Assembly: GCF_014212125.1 (NCBI RefSeq)
Contig: NZ_JACJVP010000041.1
Span: 143,766-207,765 of the forward strand
Direction: 5' to 3'
Length of the DNA stretch: 64,000 nucleotides
From: Cohnella nanjingensis
GTDB taxonomy: Bacteria > Bacillota > Bacilli > Paenibacillales > Paenibacillaceae
Made by a program: the position numbers and the translations under genes. Each line of letters starts with the position of its first letter. Position 1 is the stretch's first letter. This document shows, in pieces, positions 33,810 to 43,400 of this stretch. The notes under the pieces are model-generated. The model was not told the origin of the DNA. It made no database searches and was given only the letters and a program-made list of their open reading frames with translations.

Positions 33810-34065
33810 CTACCAAAACAGACGGCGTACCCTTCTGTCCCGCAGCCATAATCCCCCCCAGGCGAGAATCGCCAGCTACACCGAAAAGAGCGTATTCGTA
33901 AACAAAGGAGCATCCACGCGCATCTGCGTGGCGATCGCTCCGCCGAAAAAACCGGTCAGCAGCACCGCTCCAAGTATGGATGTCCTCGGAATCGCGTATA
34001 AGACGGTACAGATAAGCGCCAATATGCCGATCGGGGGTTACTTGTACTACAGCATGAACCATGCT
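33810..34065 (-). pseudogene. Remnant of a DoxX-like membrane protein
   Basis: On the minus strand one frame reads PPIGILALICTVLYAIPRT, then LTGFFGGAIATQMRVDAPLF, and LAILAWGGLWLRDRR, a pattern typical of DoxX-like integral membrane proteins. It is broken by in-frame stops: two near 34040-34055 and one TAG before LAILAW. The N-terminal half is missing and no start codon is present. The remnant ends with a TAG at 33810. It is a decayed gene, not a functional one. Confidence 0.7.
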
Positions 34066-34112
34066 CCCTCGTTTCTTACGGATTGCTTCTCCCAAGACTC
34101 TCCTCTTTTTCG

Positions 34113-34322
34113 CTAAGGCGACTGTCGTTTACGCTCGCCCTTCTTCTGATGCAGCCGGTTGATTAAATCGTCTACCTTCCGGCTCTGAGCCTGAACCGCC
34201 TCGTTCTGGAATAATGGAATGCCCCGCTCCAGAGATTTCTGGCCCAGCTCGTTTAACTTCCTCTTTTCTTCCTCAAACTTATGATGTAAATCGACCACCG
34301 GACTGCCCTCCATCTCATTCAT
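34113..34322 (-). CDS. Spo0E-like aspartyl-phosphate phosphatase (candidate)
   Basis: A 69-residue two-helix peptide. The pattern FEEEKRKLNELGQKSLERG then SRKVDDLINRLHQKK fits the Spo0E family, whose signature is Ser-x-x-x-Asp-x-Leu-Ile (here SRKVDDLI). Such proteins dephosphorylate Spo0A-P and delay sporulation. The start ATG at 34322 has only a weak ribosome-binding site. It is divergent from the XRE regulator across a gap rich in palindromes. Confidence 0.55.
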   Translation of the reverse strand: MNEMEGSPVVDLHHKFEEEKRKLNELGQKSLERGIPLFQNEAVQAQSRKVDDLINRLHQKKGERKRQSP

Positions 34323-34368
34323 TGAGCGGCGTCCCTGGTTCTTGGATGAATGGAAAGCGTACCCCTCA

Positions 34369-34421
34369 ATTTTAATGCGTTATTCGGTTCATTTCATTTT
34401 AATGCGATATTCGCATTAAAA
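34369..34421. promoter_or_regulatory. Palindromic operator pair upstream of the XRE gene
   Basis: A perfect palindrome, TTTTAATGCGA-TAT-TCGCATTAAAA, at 34397-34421 is preceded at about 34371 by an imperfect copy (TTTAATGCGTTATTCGG). Both are 48-100 bases before the XRE start and also upstream of the divergent Spo0E-like gene. This is the usual layout of a self-regulating helix-turn-helix operator. Confidence 0.65.
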
Positions 34422-34468
34422 CAATGACCTTGTCACTTACAATTTTGTTTAAATGTGAGGTGCCAGCA

Positions 34469-34741
34469 ATGAAACATCGTAAAGAACCGCCCGGGGACAA
34501 AAATATCATTGGCACCAAGGTCGTTGCCATTCGCAAGGAGAAGGGAGTCAAACAAAAGGAGTTTCTGGCCAAGCTGCAGACGTTCGGTCTCGATATCAGT
34601 CCCACCAGTCTTTCGCGTTTGGAAGGCCAGTATCGACTCGTTCAAGATTACGAAGTCGTCGCGATCGCCAAGGCGCTGGATATCTCCGTCGGTGAGTTGT
34701 TGGGGGAGACGGAATGCGGGAATGAAAAAGAACGTCGCTAG
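34469..34741 (+). CDS. XRE family helix-turn-helix regulator
   Basis: A 90-residue DNA-binding protein. The helix-turn-helix reads VAIRKEKGVKQKEFLAKLQT, then ISPTSLSRLEGQYRLV, and the domain ends with YEVVAIAKALDISVGELLG, a Cro/C1-type fold. The ATG at 34469 follows GAGGTG. The longer open frame would start 15 codons earlier through the leader. The palindromes at 34369-34421 are likely its operators. Its target is probably itself and perhaps the divergent Spo0E-like gene. Confidence 0.85.
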   Translation: MKHRKEPPGDKNIIGTKVVAIRKEKGVKQKEFLAKLQTFGLDISPTSLSRLEGQYRLVQDYEVVAIAKALDISVGELLGETECGNEKERR

Positions 34742-34750
34742 ACCGACGTT
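34726..34750 (-). terminator. Terminator of the second DUF1801 gene, inside the XRE 3' end
   Basis: Stem AACGTCG/CGACGTT with a TTCTTTTTC tract on the minus strand. It lies about 20 bases past the stop of the convergent DUF1801 gene and overlaps the last codons of the XRE gene. Confidence 0.65.
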
Positions 34751-34768
34751 CCGCGGAAACACCGCACC

Positions 34769-35200
34769 CTACAAGCGCGGTTGTTTAGGATAAGTTTCAT
34801 TTAAAAATCGGATGGATTGGGTGATGAGCGCCTTTAGAATCTCAACATCGATATCCGCTAGTTTATTGATGTAGACGCATCCTTTGCCTGCTTGATACTT
34901 TCCGAATTTCTGCAATAACGTATCTCGTTCCGAATCGCCAGTCGCGAAATAGAGGCTGATGCGCGCTTTTCGGGGTGAAAATCCAACCAAAGGCGCATCG
35001 CCCTCGTGACCGGATTCATATTTGTAGTGATAGGAACCGAATCCGATGATACTCGGCCCCCACATCTTCGCAGGGCAGCCCGTTGTCTCCGAAAATAGAT
35101 CCAATAGTTGATAGGCATCTTCACGTTTTTTAAGGTTGTCGACATTTTCAATAAACTCGATTACGCTGTTGTCGGTTTCCTTCGTTTTCAGCTTGTACAT
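34769..35200 (-). CDS. DUF1801 family protein
   Basis: A 143-residue cytoplasmic protein. It shows KREDAYQLLDLFSETTGCPA, KMWGPSIIGFGSYHYKYESG, PLVGFSPRKARISLYF and KGCVYINKL, all typical of the DUF1801 (YdhG-like) family. Function unknown. The ATG at 35200 follows GAGGAG; a GTG one codon earlier is possible. It is only distantly like the DUF1801 protein at 7127-7522. It starts 43 bases after the stop of the GNAT gene on the same strand, so they may be co-transcribed. Confidence 0.82.
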   Translation of the reverse strand: MYKLKTKETDNSVIEFIENVDNLKKREDAYQLLDLFSETTGCPAKMWGPSIIGFGSYHYKYESGHEGDAPLVGFSPRKARISLYFATGDSERDTLLQKFGKYQAGKGCVYINKLADIDVEILKALITQSIRFLNETYPKQPRL

Positions 35201-35243
35201 CACCGAGATCTTCTCCTCTCTAAATATCTACGGCCTAGGAGCT

Positions 35244-35798
35244 TCAATCTATATAATCACTCACCTTACAAAGCCAAACCATGTGATCGGAATCGGGTCC
35301 CCAATAGTCCTTAACTACCTTATAAGGCTCTCCGAATTTTCGCAACCATCTTGTCTGCGCACGTTTGTAACCACTGTCCAGACAAAACTGATCAATTCCT
35401 TGTTTTTTTAGATATGTCAACATACCCTTAATCAAATTCGAACCCACACCTTGCCCCTGACAGCTTGGCAAAACATATATACTTCCCAACTCGCCCACAT
35501 CATCCAGCTGATTTTCTGTGCAAGATTGAATAGCCTCGCCACAGGGTCCAAAGGAAATTGTACCGACAACCGCCTCATTTAGTTTAGCAATAAGGAAATA
35601 GGTGTCCGAATTAGTCGGATCCAGCGAGGTAAGCGCCAGTTGTTTTTTGTCTTCAATTTCTTTTTGTATATCATCATGTAAATGACCAAGTCCTTCTTTT
35701 TCAAAGGCATCTGAAATGGAATATTTAAAAATCTGGCATACGAACAGTATATCGTCTTGAGTGAGCGTGCTTAGGGCCAGATGATTAGTCTTCGTCAC
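35244..35798 (-). CDS. GNAT family N-acetyltransferase
   Basis: A 184-residue acetyltransferase. The acetyl-CoA binding segment is IYVLPSCQGQGVGSNLIKGM around residues 105-125, preceded by the usual strand (AVVGTISFGPCG). It ends DSDHMVWLCKVSDYID. The target amine is unknown. The base composition is much more AT-rich than most genes here, which suggests acquisition from a lower-GC relative. The gap up to 36154 is empty except for leader sequence of the ABC exporter; I see no gene there. Confidence 0.85.
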   Translation of the reverse strand: MTKTNHLALSTLTQDDILFVCQIFKYSISDAFEKEGLGHLHDDIQKEIEDKKQLALTSLDPTNSDTYFLIAKLNEAVVGTISFGPCGEAIQSCTENQLDDVGELGSIYVLPSCQGQGVGSNLIKGMLTYLKKQGIDQFCLDSGYKRAQTRWLRKFGEPYKVVKDYWGPDSDHMVWLCKVSDYID

Positions 35799-36153
35799 GG
35801 TTTTGCACCTCTAACAAAATGAATGTTCCGCAGAAGTCTTTAAAGGTCTACATCGAATATTGTGCTAACGGCCCGTAAATATCAATACCTCGCGCGTAAT
35901 TTGCTTCCATTGACGTTCCCGATCTTTACCGATTTACAGCGATAATGGAAGCGCGACCGAACCGGAACGCGAAAAACTTAGATTGCCCCAGCCCAGAGGC
36001 CATCCTTCGTTGATTTTGACCCCCTATACCCTCATCTCCCGATTTGTTCCCGTTAGCTTTCAACGTACGCGTGTTATAATCTCCGTAGTTTGCTTATCGG
36101 GGGATTTCCTCTCGAAGCTTCGAGTACATAATCATACAAAAGCCGGTGATCAG

Positions 36154-37929
36154 ATGTTTCAACTCAAGTGGTTATGGCACAATTTGATAGGAGATCGTGT
36201 ACGGTATATTCTCGCGTTATGCCTCTCGGTAGTAGGCTCCTCGCTTACCATTATTAACCCCTACATCGGCCAACGCATCGTCGACACCTTCATCGCGGGC
36301 GATGACGCCATGCAGAACCTGACGCGCGAGCGGTCGCTGCTGATCGGCCTTTGTCTGGGCATGATCGGCTTTTCCTTGCTGCGCACGGGTTTGTCCTACT
36401 TTACGACCATGCTGTACGAACGCGCCTCGCAGAACATGCTGTACCGCGTCCGGATTTACTTGTACAACAAGATCCAAGGCCAGGACATGCATTATTACGA
36501 TCGCAACCGTACCGGGGACCTCATGACCAAGATGACGGGCGACCTCGAGATGGTCCGGCACTCCATGGCTTGGATCATCAAAACGATCATCGAATCGCTG
36601 ACGGTATTTGCGGCGGCCGTCGTGTACTTCTTCTTTATCGACGTCGAGCTGACTTGGTGGCTGCTGATCCTGTCGCCGCCGATTTTTATCGTGGCGTTTA
36701 TCTTCGCGAGACGCGTACGCCCGATGTATATCGACCTCCGGGAACGCCTGTCGCAGCTCAACACCACCACGCAGGAAAATATCGCGGGCAATCGCGTCGT
36801 CAAGGCGTTCGCGCGCGAGGAGTTCGAAGTCCGGAAATTCACCGAGAAGAACGTCAATTACGCCAAGGCCAACAAAGCCGCGGCTTTGGTATGGCTCGAT
36901 TACTTTCCGTATCTGGAGACCTTCGCCCAGGGATTCAACGTGATCCTGATGCTTGCGGGCGGTCTGTTCGTCATGAACGGACGCATCACCTTCGGGGAAT
37001 TTTCCGCCTTCTCCGCGCTGATCTGGGGCCTCTCCAACCCTATGCGCAACATCGGCATCATCATTAACGACATTCAGCGTTTCTTTGCAAGCCTTACCAA
37101 GATCATGGAAGTCTACTATGCCCATCCGGGCATCGTCAACGCGCACAAGGCCGCGGTCAAGCGACGCTATCAGGGTCGCATCCGGTTCGACCAGGTGAGC
37201 TTCAAGTACGACAACGTGACGGTGCTGGAAGACATCAGCTTCACGGTCGAGCCCGGCGAGACCATCGCCATCATGGGCGCGACGGGATCGGGCAAGACGA
37301 CGCTCATCAACCTGATCCCCCGCTTCTACGACGTGGCGAAGGGTCGCGTCCTCGTGGACGGCACCGACGTACGCAAGCTGGAGCTCGACGAGCTGCGCGG
37401 CAATATCGGCGTAGCGACGCAGGACGTCCTGCTGTTCTCCGACACGATCGACGGCAACATCGCTTACGGCAATCCGGATTTGCCGGAGGAGGACGTCACG
37501 AAGTTCGCCAAGCTCGCCGCAGCCGACGACTTCATCCGCAAGATGCCGGGCGGCTACGATACCATCGTCGGCGAACGCGGCGTCGGCCTGTCCGGCGGGC
37601 AGAAGCAGCGCATCGCGTTGGCCCGGGCCATGGCCGTGCAGCCTCCGATCCTGATCCTCGACGACACCACCTCCGCCGTCGATCTTGAGACGGAGGAGCA
37701 TATCCAGAAGAGCTTGCGCGAGCTGGATTATGCCTGCACGAAGATCATCATCGCCCAGCGCGTGTCCACCACGGCGCAGGCTGACCGCATCCTCATCCTG
37801 GACAACGGCCGCGTGATCGAACAAGGCACCCACGCCGAACTTTTGGCGAAGCGCGGCTATTATTACGAAGTATTCATGCTGCAAAACGAGGGCATTGGAA
37901 GGCAGGTGACCGCTCATGGCCAGGAATAA
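36154..37929 (+). CDS. Heterodimeric ABC exporter subunit with degenerate ATP site
   Basis: A 591-residue half-transporter with six membrane helices and a C-terminal ATPase. Walker A is GATGSGKTTLI and the signature LSGGQKQRIALARA. Walker B is ILILDDTTSAVD: the catalytic Glu is Asp, and the H-loop reads IIIAQRVST, with Gln for His. Such loss is typical of one half of heterodimeric exporters like BmrC/BmrD (YheI/YheH). The ATG at 36154 begins MFQLKWLWHNLIGD; a longer frame from 35983 lacks homology. The partner gene overlaps its 3' end by 14 bases. A multidrug or lipid export role is likely. Confidence 0.9.
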   Translation: MFQLKWLWHNLIGDRVRYILALCLSVVGSSLTIINPYIGQRIVDTFIAGDDAMQNLTRERSLLIGLCLGMIGFSLLRTGLSYFTTMLYERASQNMLYRVRIYLYNKIQGQDMHYYDRNRTGDLMTKMTGDLEMVRHSMAWIIKTIIESLTVFAAAVVYFFFIDVELTWWLLILSPPIFIVAFIFARRVRPMYIDLRERLSQLNTTTQENIAGNRVVKAFAREEFEVRKFTEKNVNYAKANKAAALVWLDYFPYLETFAQGFNVILMLAGGLFVMNGRITFGEFSAFSALIWGLSNPMRNIGIIINDIQRFFASLTKIMEVYYAHPGIVNAHKAAVKRRYQGRIRFDQVSFKYDNVTVLEDISFTVEPGETIAIMGATGSGKTTLINLIPRFYDVAKGRVLVDGTDVRKLELDELRGNIGVATQDVLLFSDTIDGNIAYGNPDLPEEDVTKFAKLAAADDFIRKMPGGYDTIVGERGVGLSGGQKQRIALARAMAVQPPILILDDTTSAVDLETEEHIQKSLRELDYACTKIIIAQRVSTTAQADRILILDNGRVIEQGTHAELLAKRGYYYEVFMLQNEGIGRQVTAHGQE

Positions 37930-39691
37930 ATTCGACATCGACGAGAATTTGGAGTCGCCCTTCGACATCCGACACTTCCGGCGCGCACTCGTCTACATCA
38001 AACGGCAGAAGAAGCCGATGATCGTCGCCTTTGTGCTGAGCGCGCTATCGGCCGGCATCGCGCTCTCCGCGCCTCTCATCATGCAGCATGTCGTCGACGT
38101 GACGATTCCCGCCAAGGACAGGCTGCCGCTGGTCGGATGGTCGGCGCTCATGCTGGCTACCATCGTCGTCAGCGTCATCTTGGCCACGATCCGATCGCGC
38201 ATCATGACCAGCGTCGGGCAGGATATCATCTTCGATATCCGCACCGATCTGTTCAAGCACTTGCAGGAGCTGCCGTTCCAGTATTATGACGACCGTCCCC
38301 AAGGCAAGATTCTCATCCGGGTCGTCAATTACGTCAACTCCGTGTCGGACGTCCTGTCCAACGGCATCATCAACTTCATCCTCGAGATCATGAACTTGCT
38401 CTTCATCGCCGCCTTCATGTTCGCCGTCAATGCCAAGCTATCGCTTGTCATTCTCGGAGGGCTGCCGATCTTCATCGTCGTCATGCTGCTCATCAAGACG
38501 AAGCAGCGCCGGGCGTGGCAGGCGGTGTCCAACAAGAGCTCCAACTTGAACGCTTACCTGCAGGAGAGCATCAGCGGCATTCGCGTCACCCAGATCTTCA
38601 CCCGCGAAGAGCGGAACGAAGGCATCTTCACCCGCCTGTCCGTCAACTACCGCAAAGCGTGGATGCGGACCATGTACTTCAACTTCCTCGTCCCGTTCTC
38701 GGTCGACAACCTGACGACGGTCGTCACCACGTCCATCTATTTCGTGGGCTTGCTGGCGCTGGGGCCGCAGGAGATTACCTTCGGCGTCATTCTCGCCATG
38801 AGCAGCTATGCGGCGCGGTTCTGGCAGCCGATCCTCAGCTTGTCGAACCTGTACAACAGCTTCATCAACGCCGTCGCCTATCTGGAGCGCATCTTCGAAA
38901 CGCTGGACGAACCGGTAACCGTAAGCGACGTCAAAGGCGCGCGGGAGCTGCCGCCGATCCGGGGCCGGGTCACCTTCGACGATATGACCTTCGCCTACGA
39001 TCCGGGCCATAACATCCTGGAGCATCTGAACTTCGACGTCAAACCGGGCGAGAGCATCGCGCTCGTCGGGCCGACGGGCGCAGGCAAGACGACGGTCGTC
39101 AACCTGATCTCGCGCTTCTACAACGTCACAAGCGGCAAAATCCTCATCGACGGCGAAGATATTTCCGAAGTGAAGCTGAAGTCCTTGCGCAGCCAGATGG
39201 GCATCATGCTGCAGGACAGCTTCATCTTCTCCGGCACGATCCTGGACAATATCCGCTACGGCAAGCTCGACGCCACCGAGGAGGAGATTATCGCCGCCGC
39301 CAAAACCGTATGCGCCGACGAATTCATCCGCGAGTTCGAGCAAGGCTATAGGACGGAGGTCAACGAACGCGGCTCGAAGCTGTCCCAAGGACAGCGGCAG
39401 CTCATCTCGTTCGCCCGCACGCTCCTCGCCAACCCGCGCATCCTCATTCTGGACGAAGCGACTTCGTCCATAGACGCGCGAACCGAGCGCCTGCTCCAGA
39501 AGGGCTTGAACGAATTGCTCAAGGGACGAACTTCTTTCATCATCGCGCATCGCCTCTCCACGGTGAAGAACTGCGACCGCATCCTATACGTCGCAGACAA
39601 AGGCATCGCCGAATCCGGCTCGCACGACGAGCTGATGGCGCTGCGAGGCCGGTACTACAAGCTGTATTCCGCTCAGAAGATGGAGGCTTAA
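37916..39691 (+). CDS. Heterodimeric ABC exporter subunit with canonical ATP site
   Basis: A 591-residue half-transporter, partner of the preceding gene. It has six membrane helices and a C-terminal ATPase with GPTGAGKTTVVN, a Walker B ILILDEATSSID with the catalytic Glu, and IIAHRLSTV with the H-loop His. Its signature is LSQGQRQLISFA, with Gln in place of the first Gly. Together with 36154-37929 it should form one exporter with a single active ATP site. AGGTGA precedes the overlapping ATG at 37916. A strong terminator follows. BmrD/YheH-like drug export is the most likely role. Confidence 0.9.
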   Translation: MARNKFDIDENLESPFDIRHFRRALVYIKRQKKPMIVAFVLSALSAGIALSAPLIMQHVVDVTIPAKDRLPLVGWSALMLATIVVSVILATIRSRIMTSVGQDIIFDIRTDLFKHLQELPFQYYDDRPQGKILIRVVNYVNSVSDVLSNGIINFILEIMNLLFIAAFMFAVNAKLSLVILGGLPIFIVVMLLIKTKQRRAWQAVSNKSSNLNAYLQESISGIRVTQIFTREERNEGIFTRLSVNYRKAWMRTMYFNFLVPFSVDNLTTVVTTSIYFVGLLALGPQEITFGVILAMSSYAARFWQPILSLSNLYNSFINAVAYLERIFETLDEPVTVSDVKGARELPPIRGRVTFDDMTFAYDPGHNILEHLNFDVKPGESIALVGPTGAGKTTVVNLISRFYNVTSGKILIDGEDISEVKLKSLRSQMGIMLQDSFIFSGTILDNIRYGKLDATEEEIIAAAKTVCADEFIREFEQGYRTEVNERGSKLSQGQRQLISFARTLLANPRILILDEATSSIDARTERLLQKGLNELLKGRTSFIIAHRLSTVKNCDRILYVADKGIAESGSHDELMALRGRYYKLYSAQKMEA

Positions 39692-39718
39692 ACTCCTGGA
39701 AGCATAAGTAAGCATAAA

Positions 39719-39752
39719 CAAGCCCCCGATCTCAATAGAGATTGGGGGCTTG
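39719..39752 (+). terminator. Terminator after the ABC exporter pair
   Basis: AAGCCCCC-GATCTC-AATA-GAGAT-GGGGGCTT: a strong stem about 28 bases past the stop, with a short T-rich tail. A nearly identical hairpin with a shared upstream flank (TGGAAGCATAAG) is at 53579-53613. The convergent SLH gene ends at 39837. Confidence 0.85.
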
Positions 39753-39836
39753 TGCGCTTTTCATATGGCACGCGTAGTCAGCCGCTTTTACATTGTACTC
39801 AACCTAGGCGGGTTATTAAGGGGGCCCTACAAGTTA

Positions 39837-42800
39837 TCAGTCCGTCATTCCAAGCGTTTGCAGAATCCTAATGAGCACAACCGCCGCCTGTGCATGTGTC
39901 GTTTCACCCTTCGGACTGAACGAATTTGCGCCTGTTCCGGTCATGATTTGAAGCTTGACCATCAAGCGAACGTCCTCCAGATAGGCTGCATCCACGCTCA
40001 CGATATCCTTGTAGCCGTCCAAGCTAACAAATTCCTTGGTGATCGGCAGCTTCTCCAGTGCAACGGCTTCCGCCAGCATGCTCGCCATTTCCTCGCGGGT
40101 CAGAGGCTGATCGGGTTTGAAGCTCTTGTCGTTTACAAAGTTTAATAGTCCAAGCTCCTTCGCTTTGGATATCTCTTCGAAGTACCACGCGCCGGGCTTT
40201 ACATCGTCATAAGGCGAATTACTGCCGGTTGATGTGCCTCGTCCCAGCGCCCGGGCCAGCATGGCGGCAAACTCCGCTCTTGTCACCGCTTTGTTTGGGT
40301 CGTACTTGCCTCCGCCAACACCGTCAACAAGTCCTTTTGCTGCAGCCAGCTCGACAAACGTTTGCGCCCAATGCTTTTGCACATCGGTAAAGCTCGCCGC
40401 ATTTTCCGCCACAACATACGTGCTATTGGAATACGAGCTGATCATCACGCACCATACGCCATCGATCTGTACTTTCTTGGCAGGGACAAACTCGAACTGC
40501 TTCGTCGTTTCGTCGTAGCGGAACGCACCCCATTGCTCCGGCATGACCGTCATGTTCTTAGGCATTGGGATAACCCGAGTAAGCGCCTGGTTGAACTTGT
40601 CCGCGGTTCTGATCGTTTGACCTATCTTCGTGTTGATGATGTCCATGTGGAACTCGACAATCGCGCCCATCACTTTGCCGTTAGGCAAGCCGGCTGCAAG
40701 CGCTGATTGAATCCCCTTGTCGCCGGAATTGTCGGTCAGCGTGATCTTGAAGCTCATATCCTCGGCTTTCAGGTTGTTCTTGGCTAGTAAGTCTTGCAGC
40801 CCTGGGATCAAGGAAGCCAGGTTTGCCGGCACTTGATAGTTGCCGTATGGCGTCTTGATCTCGATAAAGAAAGTAGCGTTTTTGTCTTCAAAGCTCGTTA
40901 AAATGCTAGCTGGTATGCTCACATAAGCTACGCCATCCTTTGGAGTCGCCTCAAGCGTGACGGACGGCTTCGTGATGTCGATTGTAGTCGGGTCTATCGA
41001 AACGCCGTTCATGTCGATGACCGGCGAGTCAGGCGTTGGCGTTGGCGTTGGCGTTGCCGGTGCTGGTGCTGGTGTTGGCGTTGGCGTTGGCGTTGGTGTT
41101 GGTGTTGGCGTTGCTGGCGTTGAATCGCTCACTGTTATCGCGAGCGTCTGCGACGATCCGGCGCTGAAAGTAAACGTCAAGTTTGTCGTCCCGTTCGGCT
41201 GTGCTGCCAAGTAGGATTTCTTGATCGTCACCGCGTTGTCCGCTACGGAATAGTCCGTTCCCTCCAAGGTCGTCGTGCCGTTGGCGATGCTGCTTAGCGT
41301 GTTGCCGTACAGTGTCAATGTCGTCGATACATCCGCATTCGCTGCCGCTCCGGCGTATTTGTCGAAGCTTGCGCTTGCTGGGCTTATGAATGGAGCGCGC
41401 CTATCAAGAAGCGTTACCGTTCCGGACGATTGCGAACCTTCTACGGCATTGCCCGCCAGGTCATAAATGGACGCGCCATCTGCCGGCACCACTTCAATGG
41501 TTTCATTACCATTCGGAATCCCTGTTACGTCAAGCAATACTCGAATGACGGTCTCTCCGCCCGTCAAATCTCCTCCATCTGTTTTCTTTACAGAATCAAT
41601 AGAAACCGTGGAAGCACTTCCTCCATTTCTATTGAAGTTCAATCGTAAGGCGCCTGAAGTCAAAGCGCCCGTGCCATTACTCGTAGCAAATATACCTTCG
41701 CTAAACATCACATCGACATAGGCATTGCCATTGCCTAATGTGTGGCCTGTAATCGTTGGGGCTGTTGTATCGATCAACACGCCCGTCGTGTTGCCTACGT
41801 TGTTTAACGTTAGATCCGCTTCATTGCCTACCGCATCCTTCATCGAACCGCCATTCAGCGACAAGGCTGCAATGGCAATACCGTCGTTGTCATGATCTCC
41901 GGCTTGTACGGTGTACCTAAATTGTAATGTGTGCGTATTTGACAACGTCCCGTTAATCAAGGAGGCTATACGATCCGTTCCTCCTATTTGGATATCGAGC
42001 TGCGGTGTCTCTACTCCTGTAAACGTAATATTCTTACTCATAGTCACGGTAAAATCTAATGAATCGCCGGTTTTATAAGAACCAGCGTTTGGTACCGCTA
42101 CACTGGATATCTTTGGAGCTATTGCATCTACGAATATCCTAGTTGTGTCGGGGACATTGGTTGGTGTTGAGATCGCTGCTACAGGGTTGCCCGCAGCATC
42201 ATGAATCGCATTTTTGCTTAACAATTCGCCGACATCAATTCCATCCGTATCCAAATCTCCGGGTTGAACGGTATAAATGAAATGAAGGATTTTACCGGAT
42301 TCGGTAGACACATACGAAGCTGCACGATTCGCTCTACCGATAATCAGTGTTAGCTGCGGTGTAGAAGTTCCCGTAACCGTAATATTTTTACTCATGGTCA
42401 CTGTAAACGCTAATGAATCGCCGCCTTTATACGTAGCGGCGTTCGGTACCGCTACACTATTGATCGTTGGAACTGTTGTATCCACTAATACGTTCGCTGT
42501 GCTGCCTACACTATTTAACGTTAAGTTCGCATCGTTGCCTGCTTGATCCTTGATCGACCCGTCATTCAGCGATAAGGTTGCCCCAACAGAAATACCATCA
42601 ACATCCATTTGTCCAGGTTGCACGGTATAGCTGAACAGCAACGCTGTCTTCGAACCGCTTTCAGCTGTCTCCAAAACGCTTTTATAGGTAGCTTGAACAA
42701 CTGTTGCTCCTATATTCAATGAGATACTTGGAGTCCCCGTAACGAATACGGGCTCACTCATGTGTACTTTAAAATCCAAGGTTTTTCCTGCACCATACCA

Positions 42801-43238
42801 GCCACTGACAGGAACCGATACGCTCACCACAGTTGGTCTCACCGTGTCAATGGCGTAATTGTTAGACTGGGCGGTCCCGCTCCCCGCTTCGTTATCGGCA
42901 TTTACGACTCCGGCTTTGTAAAGCGTGATGACATTCGTAGGGGCGTTGATATTAGCAGCCGGCGTAAGTTTTGCAGTCCAGACGATATTATTATTCGTTG
43001 CGAGGTCGCTTAGGGTGCCGTTCTCCACAAGCAGGTTTGCAATACTAAATCCGCTCACCGCTTCCGAGAAGGTGATCGTCACTAGCGAAGTTTCGCCGAT
43101 AGACAATTCATTGTCGGCGACTACAATGGTGGCATCTGAAGGGGCGGCAAACGCTCTGTCGGTTAGGTACAGAGGAAGCGTCCCTAAGATCAACAATAAT
43201 CCTAGAAATAACTTCAACATTCTTCTCGCTTGATACAT
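39837..43238 (-). CDS. Large SLH-domain cell-surface protein with Ig-like repeats
   Basis: An 1133-residue secreted protein. A signal peptide (MLKLFLGLLLILGTLPL region, cleavage near AFA-AP) is followed by an Ig-like domain (DATIVVADNELSIGETSLVT) and several 100-residue beta repeats sharing FTVTMSKNITVTGT-type strands and D-N-D-G-I motifs. Around residue 730 lies a Thr-Pro linker (TPTPTPTPTPTPAPAPA). Three C-terminal SLH domains follow: DVQKHWAQTFVELAAAKGLV, then PGAWYFEEISKAKELGL and YLEDVRLMVKLQIMTG. SLH domains anchor proteins to pyruvylated cell-wall polymers. The start is uncertain; MLKLF at 43220 is possible. A structural or adhesive role is likely. Confidence 0.88.
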   Translation of the reverse strand: MYQARRMLKLFLGLLLILGTLPLYLTDRAFAAPSDATIVVADNELSIGETSLVTITFSEAVSGFSIANLLVENGTLSDLATNNNIVWTAKLTPAANINAPTNVITLYKAGVVNADNEAGSGTAQSNNYAIDTVRPTVVSVSVPVSGWYGAGKTLDFKVHMSEPVFVTGTPSISLNIGATVVQATYKSVLETAESGSKTALLFSYTVQPGQMDVDGISVGATLSLNDGSIKDQAGNDANLTLNSVGSTANVLVDTTVPTINSVAVPNAATYKGGDSLAFTVTMSKNITVTGTSTPQLTLIIGRANRAASYVSTESGKILHFIYTVQPGDLDTDGIDVGELLSKNAIHDAAGNPVAAISTPTNVPDTTRIFVDAIAPKISSVAVPNAGSYKTGDSLDFTVTMSKNITFTGVETPQLDIQIGGTDRIASLINGTLSNTHTLQFRYTVQAGDHDNDGIAIAALSLNGGSMKDAVGNEADLTLNNVGNTTGVLIDTTAPTITGHTLGNGNAYVDVMFSEGIFATSNGTGALTSGALRLNFNRNGGSASTVSIDSVKKTDGGDLTGGETVIRVLLDVTGIPNGNETIEVVPADGASIYDLAGNAVEGSQSSGTVTLLDRRAPFISPASASFDKYAGAAANADVSTTLTLYGNTLSSIANGTTTLEGTDYSVADNAVTIKKSYLAAQPNGTTNLTFTFSAGSSQTLAITVSDSTPATPTPTPTPTPTPTPAPAPATPTPTPTPDSPVIDMNGVSIDPTTIDITKPSVTLEATPKDGVAYVSIPASILTSFEDKNATFFIEIKTPYGNYQVPANLASLIPGLQDLLAKNNLKAEDMSFKITLTDNSGDKGIQSALAAGLPNGKVMGAIVEFHMDIINTKIGQTIRTADKFNQALTRVIPMPKNMTVMPEQWGAFRYDETTKQFEFVPAKKVQIDGVWCVMISSYSNSTYVVAENAASFTDVQKHWAQTFVELAAAKGLVDGVGGGKYDPNKAVTRAEFAAMLARALGRGTSTGSNSPYDDVKPGAWYFEEISKAKELGLLNFVNDKSFKPDQPLTREEMASMLAEAVALEKLPITKEFVSLDGYKDIVSVDAAYLEDVRLMVKLQIMTGTGANSFSPKGETTHAQAAVVLIRILQTLGMTD

Positions 43239-43400
43239 ATCCTTAGTCCCACTCTCTAAATTTTACTCTTTTGCTATTAGCTGTTTCCTTGAAAACGTGC
43301 AATAAGCGCCTTAACACGGATCAATTCTAACACATTAATTTCCAACTGTCGTGATTTCTGCTTACACCTCCCACGCAAGTCCAAAACAACTGCCTTTTTT

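Noticed and set aside
35983..36153. Longer N terminus of the ABC exporter
   Set aside because: The extra 57 residues have no transporter-like features, and the family-typical start is at 36154.
39750..40145. Plus-strand frame near the exporter terminator
   Set aside because: It overlaps the SLH gene 3' end in antisense and shows no family match or ribosome-binding site.
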